From Blautia sp. (GTDB lineage: Bacteria > Bacillota > Clostridia > Lachnospirales > Lachnospiraceae), in contig JAFTPT010000031.1 in NCBI GenBank assembly GCA_017463155.1, positions 45,227 to 109,226 of the forward strand: DNA of 64,000 bases, read 5' to 3'. The notes beneath the pieces were generated by a model. The model had not been told where the DNA came from. It made no database searches and saw nothing but the letters and a program-made list of their open reading frames with translations. The position numbers and the translations under genes were made by a program. Shown here one piece after another: positions 16,867-25,819 of this stretch (position 1 is the first letter of the stretch; the number at the start of each line of letters is the position of its first letter).

Positions 16867-17565
16867 ATGATACAGGAACAGGTGAGATCGGTGCAGGAGA
16901 GGATCCGTGCGGCCTGCGCGGCGGTGGGACGTGATCCGTCGGAGGTCACGCTGATCGCGGTGAGCAAGACCAAACCGGTGCCGCTCCTTACGGAGGCCTA
17001 CGATGCGGGCTGCCGTGAGTTCGGGGAGAACAAGGTGCAGGAGATCATGGACAAATATGACCAGCTTCCGCCGGACATACACTGGCATATGATCGGCCAC
17101 CTGCAGCGGAACAAGGTCAAATACATTGTGGACAAGGTAACGATGATCCACTCCGTGGATTCCCTCAGGCTCGCGGAGGCCATCGATCACGAGGCGGGCC
17201 GGAAGGGCTGCGTGGTTCCTGTACTTCTCGAGGTCAATGTGGCGGAGGAGGATACCAAATTCGGCCTGAAGGTGGAGGAGGTCCTTCCGCTGTGCGAGAC
17301 TCTCGACGGCTTTTCCAATCTGAGGGTTATGGGGCTTATGACCATCGCGCCGTTTGTGGCCGATCCCGAGGAGAACCGTCCTGTATTCCGTAAATTAAAA
17401 AAATTAAGTGTTGACATTTCCCATAAAAGCTTTAATAATATTACTATGAGTGTCCTGAGTATGGGAATGACAAATGATTTTGAAGTGGCCGTACAGGAGG
17501 GCGCTACTTTGGTGCGTGTAGGTACCGCGATCTTTGGTGAGCGGGACTATGGCGCGACAGTCTGA
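16867..17565 (+). CDS. yggS: YggS/PLPBP pyridoxal-phosphate homeostasis protein
   Basis: 232-aa TIM-barrel protein with bound pyridoxal phosphate, no known catalytic activity, important for vitamin B6 and amino acid balance. PLP lysine is Lys34 in AVSKTKPV; other motifs are FGENKVQE, WHMIGHLQRNK, VLLEVNVAEEDTKFG and LSMGMTNDFEVAV. ATG 16867 has AAGGAG at 16856-16861. The 3' part around 17400-17450 is strikingly AT-rich compared with the rest and contains a sigma-A promoter for sepF. Confidence 0.93.
   Translation: MIQEQVRSVQERIRAACAAVGRDPSEVTLIAVSKTKPVPLLTEAYDAGCREFGENKVQEIMDKYDQLPPDIHWHMIGHLQRNKVKYIVDKVTMIHSVDSLRLAEAIDHEAGRKGCVVPVLLEVNVAEEDTKFGLKVEEVLPLCETLDGFSNLRVMGLMTIAPFVADPEENRPVFRKLKKLSVDISHKSFNNITMSVLSMGMTNDFEVAVQEGATLVRVGTAIFGERDYGATV
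17411..17439 (+). promoter_or_regulatory. Promoter for sepF inside yggS
   Basis: A perfect TTGACA at 17411-17416 and AATAAT at 17434-17439 are 17 bp apart, within an AT-rich stretch of an otherwise GC-rich coding gene. It would start transcription about 140 bases before sepF. Confidence 0.6.
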
Positions 17566-17586
17566 AATATAGAATGGAGAATGAGA

Positions 17587-18219
17587 ATGGGTGTTTTAGA
17601 TAAACTTCTCGATGCAATAAAACTGAACGACGAAGACGACGATTACATGGATGAGGATTTCCTGGATGAGGGCGATGACGATTTCGATGATGAGATCGAC
17701 GAGCGTCCCAAAAAGAAGTTCTTCGAGAAATTCTCCCGTAAATCCTCGGTTGACGACGATCTGGATGATTTTGACGAAGAGCCTGTCGTGACCAAGACCC
17801 GTACCACGTCTGTCAAACCGGCCGCGTCGACACAGACGGCTTCTACGACGAGAGTCACGGCCAAGGCGGAGAAGGCTCCCAAACAGTCCTCCAAGATCAC
17901 GCCCATGCGTTCCAGCAGGCGTTCCGGGGCTGCCAATGTCGAAGTCTGCGTGATCCGTCCTACTTCCATGGAGAATACGAGGGAGATCGCGGATACACTG
18001 ATCGACAATTCGTGCGTCATCCTCAACCTCGAGGGACTGGATGTCGAGCTGGCGCAGCGGATCATTGACTTTACGCTTGGTTCCTGCTACGCACTCGGCG
18101 GATCGCTCCAGAAGATCTCCAGCTACATTTTCGTGCTGGGACCCTACAACGTCGATATTACCGGCGATCTTCAGAATATTCTGGGAGGACCGGCTCCTTC
18201 CGTACGGGCAGGCTATTGA
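17587..18219 (+). CDS. sepF: Cell division protein SepF
   Basis: Membrane-linked anchor and bundler of FtsZ at the division septum, 210 aa. N-terminal amphipathic helix (MGVLDKLLDAIKL), a long acidic then Ser/Thr-rich disordered linker, and the SepF domain over about residues 118-200 (VCVIRPTSMENTREIADTLIDN, ILNLEGLD, SCYALGG, PYNVDI). ATG 17587 is chosen because GGAG at 17576-17579 is too close to the ATG at 17581. The linker is longer than in Bacillus. Confidence 0.92.
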   Translation: MGVLDKLLDAIKLNDEDDDYMDEDFLDEGDDDFDDEIDERPKKKFFEKFSRKSSVDDDLDDFDEEPVVTKTRTTSVKPAASTQTASTTRVTAKAEKAPKQSSKITPMRSSRRSGAANVEVCVIRPTSMENTREIADTLIDNSCVILNLEGLDVELAQRIIDFTLGSCYALGGSLQKISSYIFVLGPYNVDITGDLQNILGGPAPSVRAGY

Positions 18220-18266
18220 TAAACGTGGGTGGTCGAAGGACCATTCCGTACATATGTAACAATGTT

Positions 18267-18300
18267 CAGGACGACCCGGTTCCGGGCCGTCCTGTTTTTT
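18267..18300 (+). terminator. Intrinsic terminator after sepF
   Basis: CAGGACG-A-CCCGG pairs with CCGGG-C-CGTCCTG (one mismatch) around a TT loop, followed by TTTTTT. The aroB ribosome binding site GGAGG starts right after the T-run, so aroB transcription needs read-through or an unseen promoter. Confidence 0.85.
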
Positions 18301-18310
18301 GGAGGTAAGT

Positions 18311-19399
18311 ATGAAACAGCAGCTTTTGGTGAAACGGGAGAATGAGTTTTCCTATCCGATCGTATTTTGCCGGGACTTCAGTGACCTTGCCGGCTGCATA
18401 CAGGAGCTTTATCCGGACAGACGATCCGCCTGTGTGATCACGGATTCCAATGTGGCACCCCTGTATCTGAACGAAGTGCTGGAAGCGCTTTCGGCCGTCT
18501 GCGGGAAGGTCGTTTCCTATGTGATCCCGGCGGGGGAGGAGAACAAGCATCTTACCACGGTCGCCGATATCTACAGGTATCTGATCAGGGAAGGACTGGA
18601 CAGGAAGAGCTTTCTGGCCGCGCTCGGCGGCGGCGTCACAGGCGACATCACCGGCTTTGCGGCTGCGACCTATCTTCGCGGGATCGATTTTGTCCAGATC
18701 CCGACGACGCTGCTTTCGCAGGTGGATTCGAGTGTAGGCGGGAAGACCGGCGTGGATGTCGACCAGTTCAAAAACATGGTCGGTGCTTTTCACCAGCCCA
18801 GGCTTGTGTACATGAACCTGTCCACGCTTTCGACCCTTCCGGAAGAGGAGTTTATCTGCGGGATGGGCGAGATCATCAAGACCGGCCTCATCTGTGACGA
18901 GGAGTTTTTCCGCTATTGCGAAGGAGCCTCAGGCAGGATCCGGCGGCTGGAGCCCGATGCGGTCCTTCACCTTGTATCCACATGCTGTGAGATCAAGGCC
19001 GGGGTCGTGGAGAGGGATCCGAAAGAAAAAGGAGAACGGGCTCTTCTGAATCTCGGGCATACCATCGGCCACGCGGTCGAAAAGAAGATGAACTTTACAT
19101 TAAAGCATGGTCAGTGTGTGGGTCTGGGGCTTCTATCGGCCGCCAGGATCTCCGTAAACAAGGGGACACTTACCGAAGAAGAATTCGGCCGGATCCGGAA
19201 AGTTTGCCGTGAGTACGGCCTTCCGGAGAAGGTACAGGGCCTTACGGAGGAAGAGATCCTGGAAGCTTCCCGAAAAGACAAAAAGATGGATCGCGGGCAG
19301 ATCCGCTTTATCCTGATGCGGGGGCTTGGACACGCATATATGGATACGAGCCTCACAGCGGATGAGCTGCGTGCCGGCATACGGGAGATCCTGGTATGA
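18311..19399 (+). CDS. aroB: 3-dehydroquinate synthase
   Basis: Second step of the shikimate pathway: DAHP to 3-dehydroquinate, with NAD and a divalent metal; 362 aa. Signatures: GGGVTGDITGFAAATYLRG, IPTTLLSQVDSSVGGKTGVD, GMGEIIKTG, and metal ligand segments LNLGHTIGHAVE and LKHGQCVGLG. ATG 18311 has GGAGG at 18301-18305. Its last four bases overlap the lspA start (ATGA). aroK, three steps later in the pathway, lies separately at 38338. Confidence 0.96.
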   Translation: MKQQLLVKRENEFSYPIVFCRDFSDLAGCIQELYPDRRSACVITDSNVAPLYLNEVLEALSAVCGKVVSYVIPAGEENKHLTTVADIYRYLIREGLDRKSFLAALGGGVTGDITGFAAATYLRGIDFVQIPTTLLSQVDSSVGGKTGVDVDQFKNMVGAFHQPRLVYMNLSTLSTLPEEEFICGMGEIIKTGLICDEEFFRYCEGASGRIRRLEPDAVLHLVSTCCEIKAGVVERDPKEKGERALLNLGHTIGHAVEKKMNFTLKHGQCVGLGLLSAARISVNKGTLTEEEFGRIRKVCREYGLPEKVQGLTEEEILEASRKDKKMDRGQIRFILMRGLGHAYMDTSLTADELRAGIREILV

Positions 19400-19902
19400 G
19401 ACAGCGGATCCGGATCCTGGCCATCGCATTGCTGCTGATCATTTTCGATCAGCTGACCAAATATGGCGCTGCCGTCTTCCTGAAAGGAAAGAACGCCGTG
19501 CCGCTGATCCCGGGTGTGCTGGAGCTGTATTATCTGTATCCGGAAAACCGGGGAATGGCTTTTGGCATGCTGCAGGGCGGAACACCTCTTTTTGTGATCT
19601 TTACCGTGGCGGTGATGATACTGCTTCTTTACGCGGCAGGGAGGATACCGGCCGGCCGGCGGTTTTTTCTCCTGCGGCTGGTCTGTGTACTGATGCTGGC
19701 GGGAGCGGCCGGAAACCTGATCGACCGTGTCGCACGGGGCTATGTCATCGATTTTATTTATTTCGCTTTGATCGATTTTCCGGTCTTCAACGTGGCGGAC
19801 ATATTTGTTGTGAGCAGCGGCGTGCTGCTCGTCGGTTCCTGCCTTTTCTTTTATAAGGATGAGGACCTTCAGTTCCTGTTCGGGAAAAAGAGTGAGGAAT
19901 GA
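19396..19902 (+). CDS. lspA: Lipoprotein signal peptidase (signal peptidase II)
   Basis: Integral membrane aspartic protease that cleaves prolipoproteins before the lipid-modified cysteine; 168 aa with four membrane segments. Catalytic aspartates Asp110 (AGNLIDRV) and Asp135 (FNVADIF); the ENRGMAFG motif is also present. The start overlaps the aroB stop and rluD follows without a gap. Its presence matters because a lipoprotein (51217) is encoded here, while three ABC binding proteins lack a lipobox. Confidence 0.95.
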   Translation: MRQRIRILAIALLLIIFDQLTKYGAAVFLKGKNAVPLIPGVLELYYLYPENRGMAFGMLQGGTPLFVIFTVAVMILLLYAAGRIPAGRRFFLLRLVCVLMLAGAAGNLIDRVARGYVIDFIYFALIDFPVFNVADIFVVSSGVLLVGSCLFFYKDEDLQFLFGKKSEE

Positions 19903-20820
19903 ATGATGGAAGAATACCGTTACACGGCGTACGAGGCCGATGAAGGGCTAAGGGTCGACCGTTTTGTCGCGGAACTGAATGAGGAGATCAGCCGCTCCTA
20001 CCTGCAGAAGCTCTGTAAGGAAGGGCTTCTGTCCGTAAACGGAAAGCCTGTCAAGGTAAGCTTCAGGCTCTCGGACGGGGATGAGGTCTGCCTTCAGGTG
20101 CCGGAGCCGGAACCGCTTCTGATCGAGCCGGAGGACATTCCGCTGTCGATCCTGTATGAGGATGAGAGCCTGCTTGTCGTCGACAAGCCTAAGAATATGG
20201 TGGTCCATCCGTCGGCAGGACATACCAGCGGAACGCTCGTAAACGCGGTCCTGTATCATTGCCGCGGCCAGCTTTCCGGTATCAACGGGGTAATGCGTCC
20301 GGGGATCGTGCACAGGATCGATAAGGATACGACCGGCGCTCTTTTGATCTGCAAGACGGACGAGGCCCATCAGGCGCTCGCTTCCCAGCTGAAGGAGCAC
20401 AGCATCACGCGAAGATACAGGGCGATCGTCCGGGGAAACCTGCCGGACGAGGAGGGTGTGATCGAGGGACCGATCGGACGTCATCCCGTGGACAGGAAAA
20501 AAATGGCCATCAACCATAAGAACGGAAAACCGGCCGTGACCCATTACAAGGTCCTGGAGCGGTTCGGCAGCGACACCTATGTGGAGTGTGTTCTGGAGAC
20601 GGGGCGGACGCATCAGATCCGCGTCCATATGGCGAGCATCGGCCATCCGCTGCTCGGAGACGAGGTATACGGAAGCGGAAAATGCCCTTTCAGGCTGCAG
20701 GGACAGGTGCTGCACGCCATGATCCTCGGGTTCGAACATCCCGTGAGCCATGCGTACATGGAATTCACGGCACCGTTGCCTGACTATTTTACGGAATTGC
20801 TTCAAAAATTAAGAAAGTAA
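19903..20820 (+). CDS. rluD: 23S rRNA pseudouridine synthase RluD
   Basis: Makes pseudouridines in 23S rRNA (RluA/RluD family), 305 aa. An S4 RNA-binding domain occupies about residues 16-75; the catalytic motif HRIDKDTTG gives Asp140; late motifs are RTHQIRVHMASIGHPLLGDEVYG. ATG 19903 or 19906 follows lspA directly, the usual lspA-rluD pairing. It ends the operon; a new promoter follows at 20822. Confidence 0.95.
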   Translation: MMEEYRYTAYEADEGLRVDRFVAELNEEISRSYLQKLCKEGLLSVNGKPVKVSFRLSDGDEVCLQVPEPEPLLIEPEDIPLSILYEDESLLVVDKPKNMVVHPSAGHTSGTLVNAVLYHCRGQLSGINGVMRPGIVHRIDKDTTGALLICKTDEAHQALASQLKEHSITRRYRAIVRGNLPDEEGVIEGPIGRHPVDRKKMAINHKNGKPAVTHYKVLERFGSDTYVECVLETGRTHQIRVHMASIGHPLLGDEVYGSGKCPFRLQGQVLHAMILGFEHPVSHAYMEFTAPLPDYFTELLQKLRK

Positions 20821-20821
20821 T

Positions 20822-20850
20822 TTGCATGCCCTTCCATGATGGGGTATAAT
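20822..20850 (+). promoter_or_regulatory. Promoter of the kinase-hut operon
   Basis: TTGCAT at 20822-20827 and TATAAT at 20845-20850 with 17 bp spacing, immediately after the rluD stop codon. A TTGACA at 20880-20885 lacks a matching -10 box and may be fortuitous. Confidence 0.75.
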
Positions 20851-20927
20851 AATTATAGCGGAACAATCCGTAATTACGCTTGACATAGATAGATCATCAT
20901 ATTTGCATGCAGAAAGGGCGTGAGTAT

Positions 20928-21563
20928 ATGAGTACTACATCGATCATTACCATCGGAAGAGAATACGGCAGCGGAGGCCGTGAGATCGGACAGAAAGTGG
21001 CGGAGGAGCTTGGCATCCGGTTCTTTGACAAGGAACTGCTCGAGCATGCCGCCAACGACAGCGGGATCTGCAAGGAACTGTTCGAGAACCAGGACGAAAA
21101 GCCGACAAACAGCTTTTTGTATTCCCTGGTCATGGACACGTATTCCTTCGGTTATTCATCCGCGGCCTATTCGGAGATGCCGCTCAACCACAAGGTCTTC
21201 CTGGCCCAGTTCGACGCCGTCAAAAAGCTGGCTTCGGAAGGTCCCTGCGTCATGGTCGGACGCTGCGCGGACTATGCGCTCGCCGACAACAAGGACCTGT
21301 TCAGTGTGTTTGTCCACGGGAGCATGGACGCCCGGATCGCAAGGATCTCCGAAAAGTACATCAAGACACCAAAGGAATCCCGGGATATCATCAACAAGAC
21401 CGACAAGAGCCGTGCGAGCTACTACAATTATTATACCAACAAAAAATGGGGCGCCGCACAGAGCTATCATCTTTGCGTGGACAGCAGCCGCCTCGGGATC
21501 GATGGCGCTGTTCGTACGATCATCGAAGCGGTCTCGATCTTTGATTCTTTAAAGAACAAATAA
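20928..21563 (+). CDS. Cytidylate-kinase-like family protein
   Basis: 211-aa P-loop kinase of the cytidylate kinase-like family found in many Clostridia. The start TIGREYGSGGREIGQKVAEELG gives the variant Walker A, then FFDKELLE, a VMVGRCADYAL stretch and the lid-like KTPKESRDIINKTDKSRASYYNYYT. True CMP kinase (cmk) differs, so the phosphorylated substrate is unknown. ATG 20928 has AGAAAGGG upstream. It leads the transcript: hutU begins 24 bases after its stop with no terminator between, so it is likely co-expressed with histidine degradation. Confidence 0.75.
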   Translation: MSTTSIITIGREYGSGGREIGQKVAEELGIRFFDKELLEHAANDSGICKELFENQDEKPTNSFLYSLVMDTYSFGYSSAAYSEMPLNHKVFLAQFDAVKKLASEGPCVMVGRCADYALADNKDLFSVFVHGSMDARIARISEKYIKTPKESRDIINKTDKSRASYYNYYTNKKWGAAQSYHLCVDSSRLGIDGAVRTIIEAVSIFDSLKNK

Positions 21564-21587
21564 CATACAGAAAGGAAGGCATAGAGT

Positions 21588-23591
21588 ATGAGTGATCTGA
21601 ATTCACTGGAGCTTGATTTTGACGTTCTCCCGGAGTATCCGGCTTTTGTCGAAGGGATCCGGAGAGCCCCCAAGAGAGAGTCCCACATGTCACAGGCGGA
21701 CAAGGAGCTGGCACTGGGGAATGCGCTCCGCTATATTCCGCCTAAATTCCATGAGCAGATGGCGAAGGAATTTGCACAGGAGCTGGAGGAGAGAGGCCGG
21801 ATCTACGGCTATCGGTTCCGTCCGGCCGGGGCGATCGTCGGGAAGCCCATCGATGAGTATGAGGGGGCTTGTGTTGAAGGAAAAGCCTTCCAGGTCATGA
21901 TCGACAACAACCTGAATTTTGACGTGGCCCTGTATCCTTATGAACTCGTGACCTACGGCGAGACCGGACAGGTCTGCCAGAACTGGATGCAGTATCATCT
22001 GATCAAAAAATACCTGAAGCAGCTGACTCACGACCAGACTCTGGTGGTCATGTCCGGCCATCCGCTTGGCCTTTTCCGCTCCAACGAAAAATCGCCCCGG
22101 GTCATCATCACCAACGGTCTGATGGTCGGCGAGTTCGACGATCAGGAGAACTTCAACCGTGCGGCGGCTCTCGGCGTAGCCAACTACGGACAGATGACGG
22201 CCGGCGGCTGGATGTACATCGGCCCGCAGGGTATCGTACACGGCACCTTCAACACGCTTCTGAATGCCGGCAGGCTGATCCTCGGGATCCCCAAGGACCA
22301 GGATCTGGCCGGGAGGCTGTTTGTCACCTCCGGGCTTGGCGGCATGAGCGGTGCCCAGGGTAAAGCGGCGGAGATCGCCGGCGCCGTGGCCATCATTGCC
22401 GAAGTCGACATTTCCAGGATCATGACCCGCTACAACCAGGGTTGGGTGAGCAAGTATACCGACAGCATGGAACAGGCCCTTGCCTGGGCCGAGGAGAAGC
22501 AGGCGGCCAAGGAGCCCTGCGCCATCGCCTACAACGGCAATATCGTGGACCTGCTGGAGTTCCTGATCGAAAAGAACGTCACCGTGGACCTTCTGTCCGA
22601 CCAGACTTCGTGCCATGCCTGCCATGACGGCGGCTACTGTCCGCAGGGCCTTACGTTCGAGGAACGTACAAAAATGCTGTACGAGGATCCGGAGCAGTTC
22701 CGGGCGCTGGTGGACAAGACGCTTCGCCACCACTATGAGCTGATCTGCCAGCTTCATGACAGAGGCACTTATTTCTTTGATTACGGCAACAGCTTCCTCA
22801 AATCGGTCTATGACGCAGGAGTCACGTCGATCTGCAAGAACGGCGTCGATGAGAAGGACGGCTTTGTATTCCCGTCCTATGTCGAGGACATTCTGGGACC
22901 GCAGCTGTTCGACTACGGCTATGGCCCGTTCCGCTGGTGCTGCCTGTCCGGCAAGGAGTCCGATCTGGACGCGACCGACCGGGCGGCCATGGAGTGCATC
23001 GATCCCGACCGCAGGTACCAGGATCGCGACAACTATGTCTGGGTCCGTGACGCAAAGAAGAACAAGCTCGTGGTCGGCACCCAGTGCCGTATCCTGTACC
23101 AGGATGCGCTGGGACGTCTCAAGATCGCGCTGAAGTTTAACGAGATGGTCCGGAACGGAGAAATCGGACCGGTCATGCTCGGAAGAGACCATCATGATAC
23201 GGGCGGAACGGATTCTCCCTTCCGTGAGACCTCCAACATCAAGGACGGTTCCAATATCATGGCGGATATGGCCACCCAGTGCTATGCCGGCAACTGCGCG
23301 CGCGGCATGAGCCTCGTGGCTCTGCATAACGGCGGCGGCGTTGGCATCGGACGCGCCATCAACGGCGGCTTCGGTATGGTGCTTGACGGCAGCAAGCGCG
23401 TGGACGAGATCCTCGAAAAGGCCATGCCGTGGGATACCATGGTCGGTGTTTCCCGCCGTTCCTGGGCACGGAATGAGAACGCCATGTCCACCGTAAAGGA
23501 ATACAATGAAATGTTCAAGGATACCGATCATATCACGGTGCCTTATCTGGCGGACAAGGACCTGATCAAAAACGCGTTTTCCGCAGACTGA
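21588..23591 (+). CDS. hutU: Urocanate hydratase
   Basis: Converts urocanate to 4-imidazolone-5-propionate using tightly bound NAD as electrophile; 667 aa, cytoplasmic. Seen: SGHPLGLF near residue 153, TAGGWMYIGPQGIVHGT, TSGLGGMSGAQGKAAEIAG for the NAD site, SDQTSCHACHDGGYCP, and C-terminal RDHHDTGGTDSPFRETS. It is longer than the roughly 550-aa proteobacterial form, as is usual for the clostridial clade. AGAAAGGAAGG precedes ATG 21588. First of four consecutive genes for urocanate breakdown. Confidence 0.96.
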   Translation: MSDLNSLELDFDVLPEYPAFVEGIRRAPKRESHMSQADKELALGNALRYIPPKFHEQMAKEFAQELEERGRIYGYRFRPAGAIVGKPIDEYEGACVEGKAFQVMIDNNLNFDVALYPYELVTYGETGQVCQNWMQYHLIKKYLKQLTHDQTLVVMSGHPLGLFRSNEKSPRVIITNGLMVGEFDDQENFNRAAALGVANYGQMTAGGWMYIGPQGIVHGTFNTLLNAGRLILGIPKDQDLAGRLFVTSGLGGMSGAQGKAAEIAGAVAIIAEVDISRIMTRYNQGWVSKYTDSMEQALAWAEEKQAAKEPCAIAYNGNIVDLLEFLIEKNVTVDLLSDQTSCHACHDGGYCPQGLTFEERTKMLYEDPEQFRALVDKTLRHHYELICQLHDRGTYFFDYGNSFLKSVYDAGVTSICKNGVDEKDGFVFPSYVEDILGPQLFDYGYGPFRWCCLSGKESDLDATDRAAMECIDPDRRYQDRDNYVWVRDAKKNKLVVGTQCRILYQDALGRLKIALKFNEMVRNGEIGPVMLGRDHHDTGGTDSPFRETSNIKDGSNIMADMATQCYAGNCARGMSLVALHNGGGVGIGRAINGGFGMVLDGSKRVDEILEKAMPWDTMVGVSRRSWARNENAMSTVKEYNEMFKDTDHITVPYLADKDLIKNAFSAD

Positions 23592-23613
23592 CACGAAAGG
23601 AGCAGCTGAAGCG

Positions 23614-24882
23614 ATGAAGAGGATCCTGATACTGCATGCTTCACAGCTCGTCACCTGCCGGGGCAGCCATGCGAAGAAAGGCGCCGAAATGCAGGAGATC
23701 GGAGTGATCGAGGACGGGGCACTCCTGACCGAAGGTGAAAACATCCTGCTCGTCGGAACGACGGCAGAGGTGCTGGCCGAAATGGAAAAACGCGGGATAA
23801 AGGTGGACGACTGTGCCGTCACGGATGCCTTCGGACGCACCGTGCTTCCGGGCTTCGTGGATTCCCATACGCATTTTATCTTCGGCGGATACAGGGCGGA
23901 TGAATTCTCCTGGCGCCTGAAGGGCGACAGCTATATGTCGATCATGGAGCGGGGCGGCGGCATCAACGCGACCGTGACAAAGACCCGCGAAGCCTCCCTT
24001 GCGGAGCTCAAAGAATCCGGCATGGACAGGCTTACCACCATGCTGGCGTTCGGCGTGACCACCGTGGAGGGCAAGAGCGGCTACGGACTGGATCTCGATA
24101 CGGAAATCCGGCAGCTGGAAGCCATGAAGGAACTGGAGAGCGAGCAGCCCGTCGAGATCGTGCGCACGTTCCTGGGTCCCCACAGCGTTCTTCCGGAATA
24201 CAAGGGAAAGGAACGGGAGTTCCTGGATCTGATGCTCGATACGGTCATGCCGGTCGTCCGTGAACGGAAGCTCGCCGAATTTGCCGATATCTTTACCGAG
24301 CAGAACGTTTTCTCCATCGAAGATTCCCGCTATTATCTGAACCGGGCAAAGGAGATGGGGTTTGCCCTCAAGATCCATGCGGATGAGATGATGCCGCTGA
24401 ACGGAGCAGGGCTGGCGGCGGAGACCGGCTGTATTTCGGCCGACCATCTTCTGAAGGCATCCGAGGAAGGCATCCGGGCCATGGCAGAGAATGGGACTAT
24501 CGCGACGCTTCTTCCGGCGACGGCCTTCTGCCTCAAGGAGGAATTCGCGAACGCCCGCAAAATGATCGAAGAGGGCTGCGCGGTGGCGCTCGCCAGCGAC
24601 CTGAACCCGGGCAGCTGTTTTACAAATTCGATCCCGCTCCTGATGGCTCTCGGCTGCATTTATATGCATATGTCCATCGAGGAGGTCATCACGGCCCTCA
24701 CCATCAACGGAGCCGCGGCGGTCGGACGGGCGGACCGGATCGGCTCGCTGGAACCCGGCAAACAGGCGGATATCGTGTTCCTTCGTTTCCCGTCGATCAA
24801 TTATATTCCTTACCATACAGCGATCAATCTGGTCGACTGTGTGATCAAAAAAGGCGACCTCGTGTGGGAAGCACAGGTCTGA
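23614..24882 (+). CDS. hutI: Imidazolonepropionase
   Basis: Hydrolyses imidazolone propionate to N-formimino-glutamate; amidohydrolase fold with one metal; 422 aa. Signatures: LPGFVDSHTHFIFGGYRADEF with the HxH metal ligands, KSGYGLD, LKIHADEMMPLNGAGLAAE, and the late ALASDLNPGSC. AAAGGAG lies 14 bases before ATG 23614. It sits 22 bases after hutU. Confidence 0.95.
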   Translation: MKRILILHASQLVTCRGSHAKKGAEMQEIGVIEDGALLTEGENILLVGTTAEVLAEMEKRGIKVDDCAVTDAFGRTVLPGFVDSHTHFIFGGYRADEFSWRLKGDSYMSIMERGGGINATVTKTREASLAELKESGMDRLTTMLAFGVTTVEGKSGYGLDLDTEIRQLEAMKELESEQPVEIVRTFLGPHSVLPEYKGKEREFLDLMLDTVMPVVRERKLAEFADIFTEQNVFSIEDSRYYLNRAKEMGFALKIHADEMMPLNGAGLAAETGCISADHLLKASEEGIRAMAENGTIATLLPATAFCLKEEFANARKMIEEGCAVALASDLNPGSCFTNSIPLLMALGCIYMHMSIEEVITALTINGAAAVGRADRIGSLEPGKQADIVFLRFPSINYIPYHTAINLVDCVIKKGDLVWEAQV

Positions 24883-24906
24883 GAAAAGCATGGAGTGAAT
24901 AGAACA

Positions 24907-25803
24907 ATGGACAGAATACTGGAATGTGTACCGAACTTCAGTGAAGGAAGGGACCTCGCAAAGGTTGAGAAGATCGTGGACTGCTTCCGCGGAAAAGAAG
25001 GCGTCAAGCTGCTTGACTACACTTCGGATAAGGACCACAACAGGAGTGTCGTTACGGTGATCGGCGAGCCTGAGCCGCTCAGGGATGCCATGGTCGAAGC
25101 GATCGGAAAAGCCGTGGAACTCATCGATATGACAAAGCATCAGGGACAGCATCCGCGCATGGGCTGCGTGGACGTCGTGCCCTTTATCCCGGTCCGGAAT
25201 ACGACCGTCGAGGATGCGGACCGTATTGCGAAGGAGACCGCCGCACTCGCGGCGGAACGCTTCGGACAGCCATTCTTCCTGTATGAACAGTCGGCGTCCG
25301 CACCGCACAGGGTCAATCTGGCGGACGTGCGCCGCGGACAGTTCGAGGGGATGGCCGAAAAAATGAAGGATCAGGAAAAATGGAAACCGGATTTCGGTCC
25401 GGAGACCATTCATCCGACCGGCGGCGTGACCGCCATCGGCGCGAGGATGCCGCTGATCGCCTACAATATCAATCTGGATACACCGAACCTCGAGATCGCC
25501 AAAAAGATCGCGGACAAGATCCGCTATGTCAAGGGCGGCTTCCGCTTCTGCAAAGCCATGGGCGTCATGCTTGAGGACAGAGGGATCGCCCAGGTTTCCA
25601 TGAACCTGACGGATTATACGAGGACCGCGGTCTACACCGTGTTCGAGACTGTCCGCATGGAGGCAAAGCGCTACGGCGTGAACGTTCTGGGCAGCGAGAT
25701 CGTGGGCCTGGTTCCCATGCAGGCCATGGTGGACTGCTGCGAATACTATCTGGGCCTTGAGAACTTTGATTCCGCCCAGGTCCTCGAGAACAGGCTTTCC
25801 TGA
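24907..25803 (+). CDS. ftcD: Glutamate formimidoyltransferase
   Basis: Transfers the formimino group from formimino-glutamate to tetrahydrofolate, releasing glutamate; 298 aa. It begins MDRILECVPNFSEGRD and has QHPRMGCVDVVPFIP and GGVTAIGARMPLIAYNINLDT. It holds only the transferase half; the cyclodeaminase half, fused in vertebrates, is the next gene. ATG 24907 fits GGAGTG at 24892-24897; a GTG at 24895 overlaps that ribosome binding site. Confidence 0.94.
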   Translation: MDRILECVPNFSEGRDLAKVEKIVDCFRGKEGVKLLDYTSDKDHNRSVVTVIGEPEPLRDAMVEAIGKAVELIDMTKHQGQHPRMGCVDVVPFIPVRNTTVEDADRIAKETAALAAERFGQPFFLYEQSASAPHRVNLADVRRGQFEGMAEKMKDQEKWKPDFGPETIHPTGGVTAIGARMPLIAYNINLDTPNLEIAKKIADKIRYVKGGFRFCKAMGVMLEDRGIAQVSMNLTDYTRTAVYTVFETVRMEAKRYGVNVLGSEIVGLVPMQAMVDCCEYYLGLENFDSAQVLENRLS

Positions 25804-25819
25804 GGAATGGAGTGACAAG

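Noticed and set aside
20880-20885. TTGACA before the cytidylate-kinase-like gene as a second promoter
   Set aside because: No -10-like hexamer lies at 16-18 bp; the promoter at 20822-20850 is far better.
21690-23840. A 716-codon minus-strand open frame opposite hutU
   Set aside because: hutU is unambiguous on the plus strand and the antisense frame shows no protein motif.
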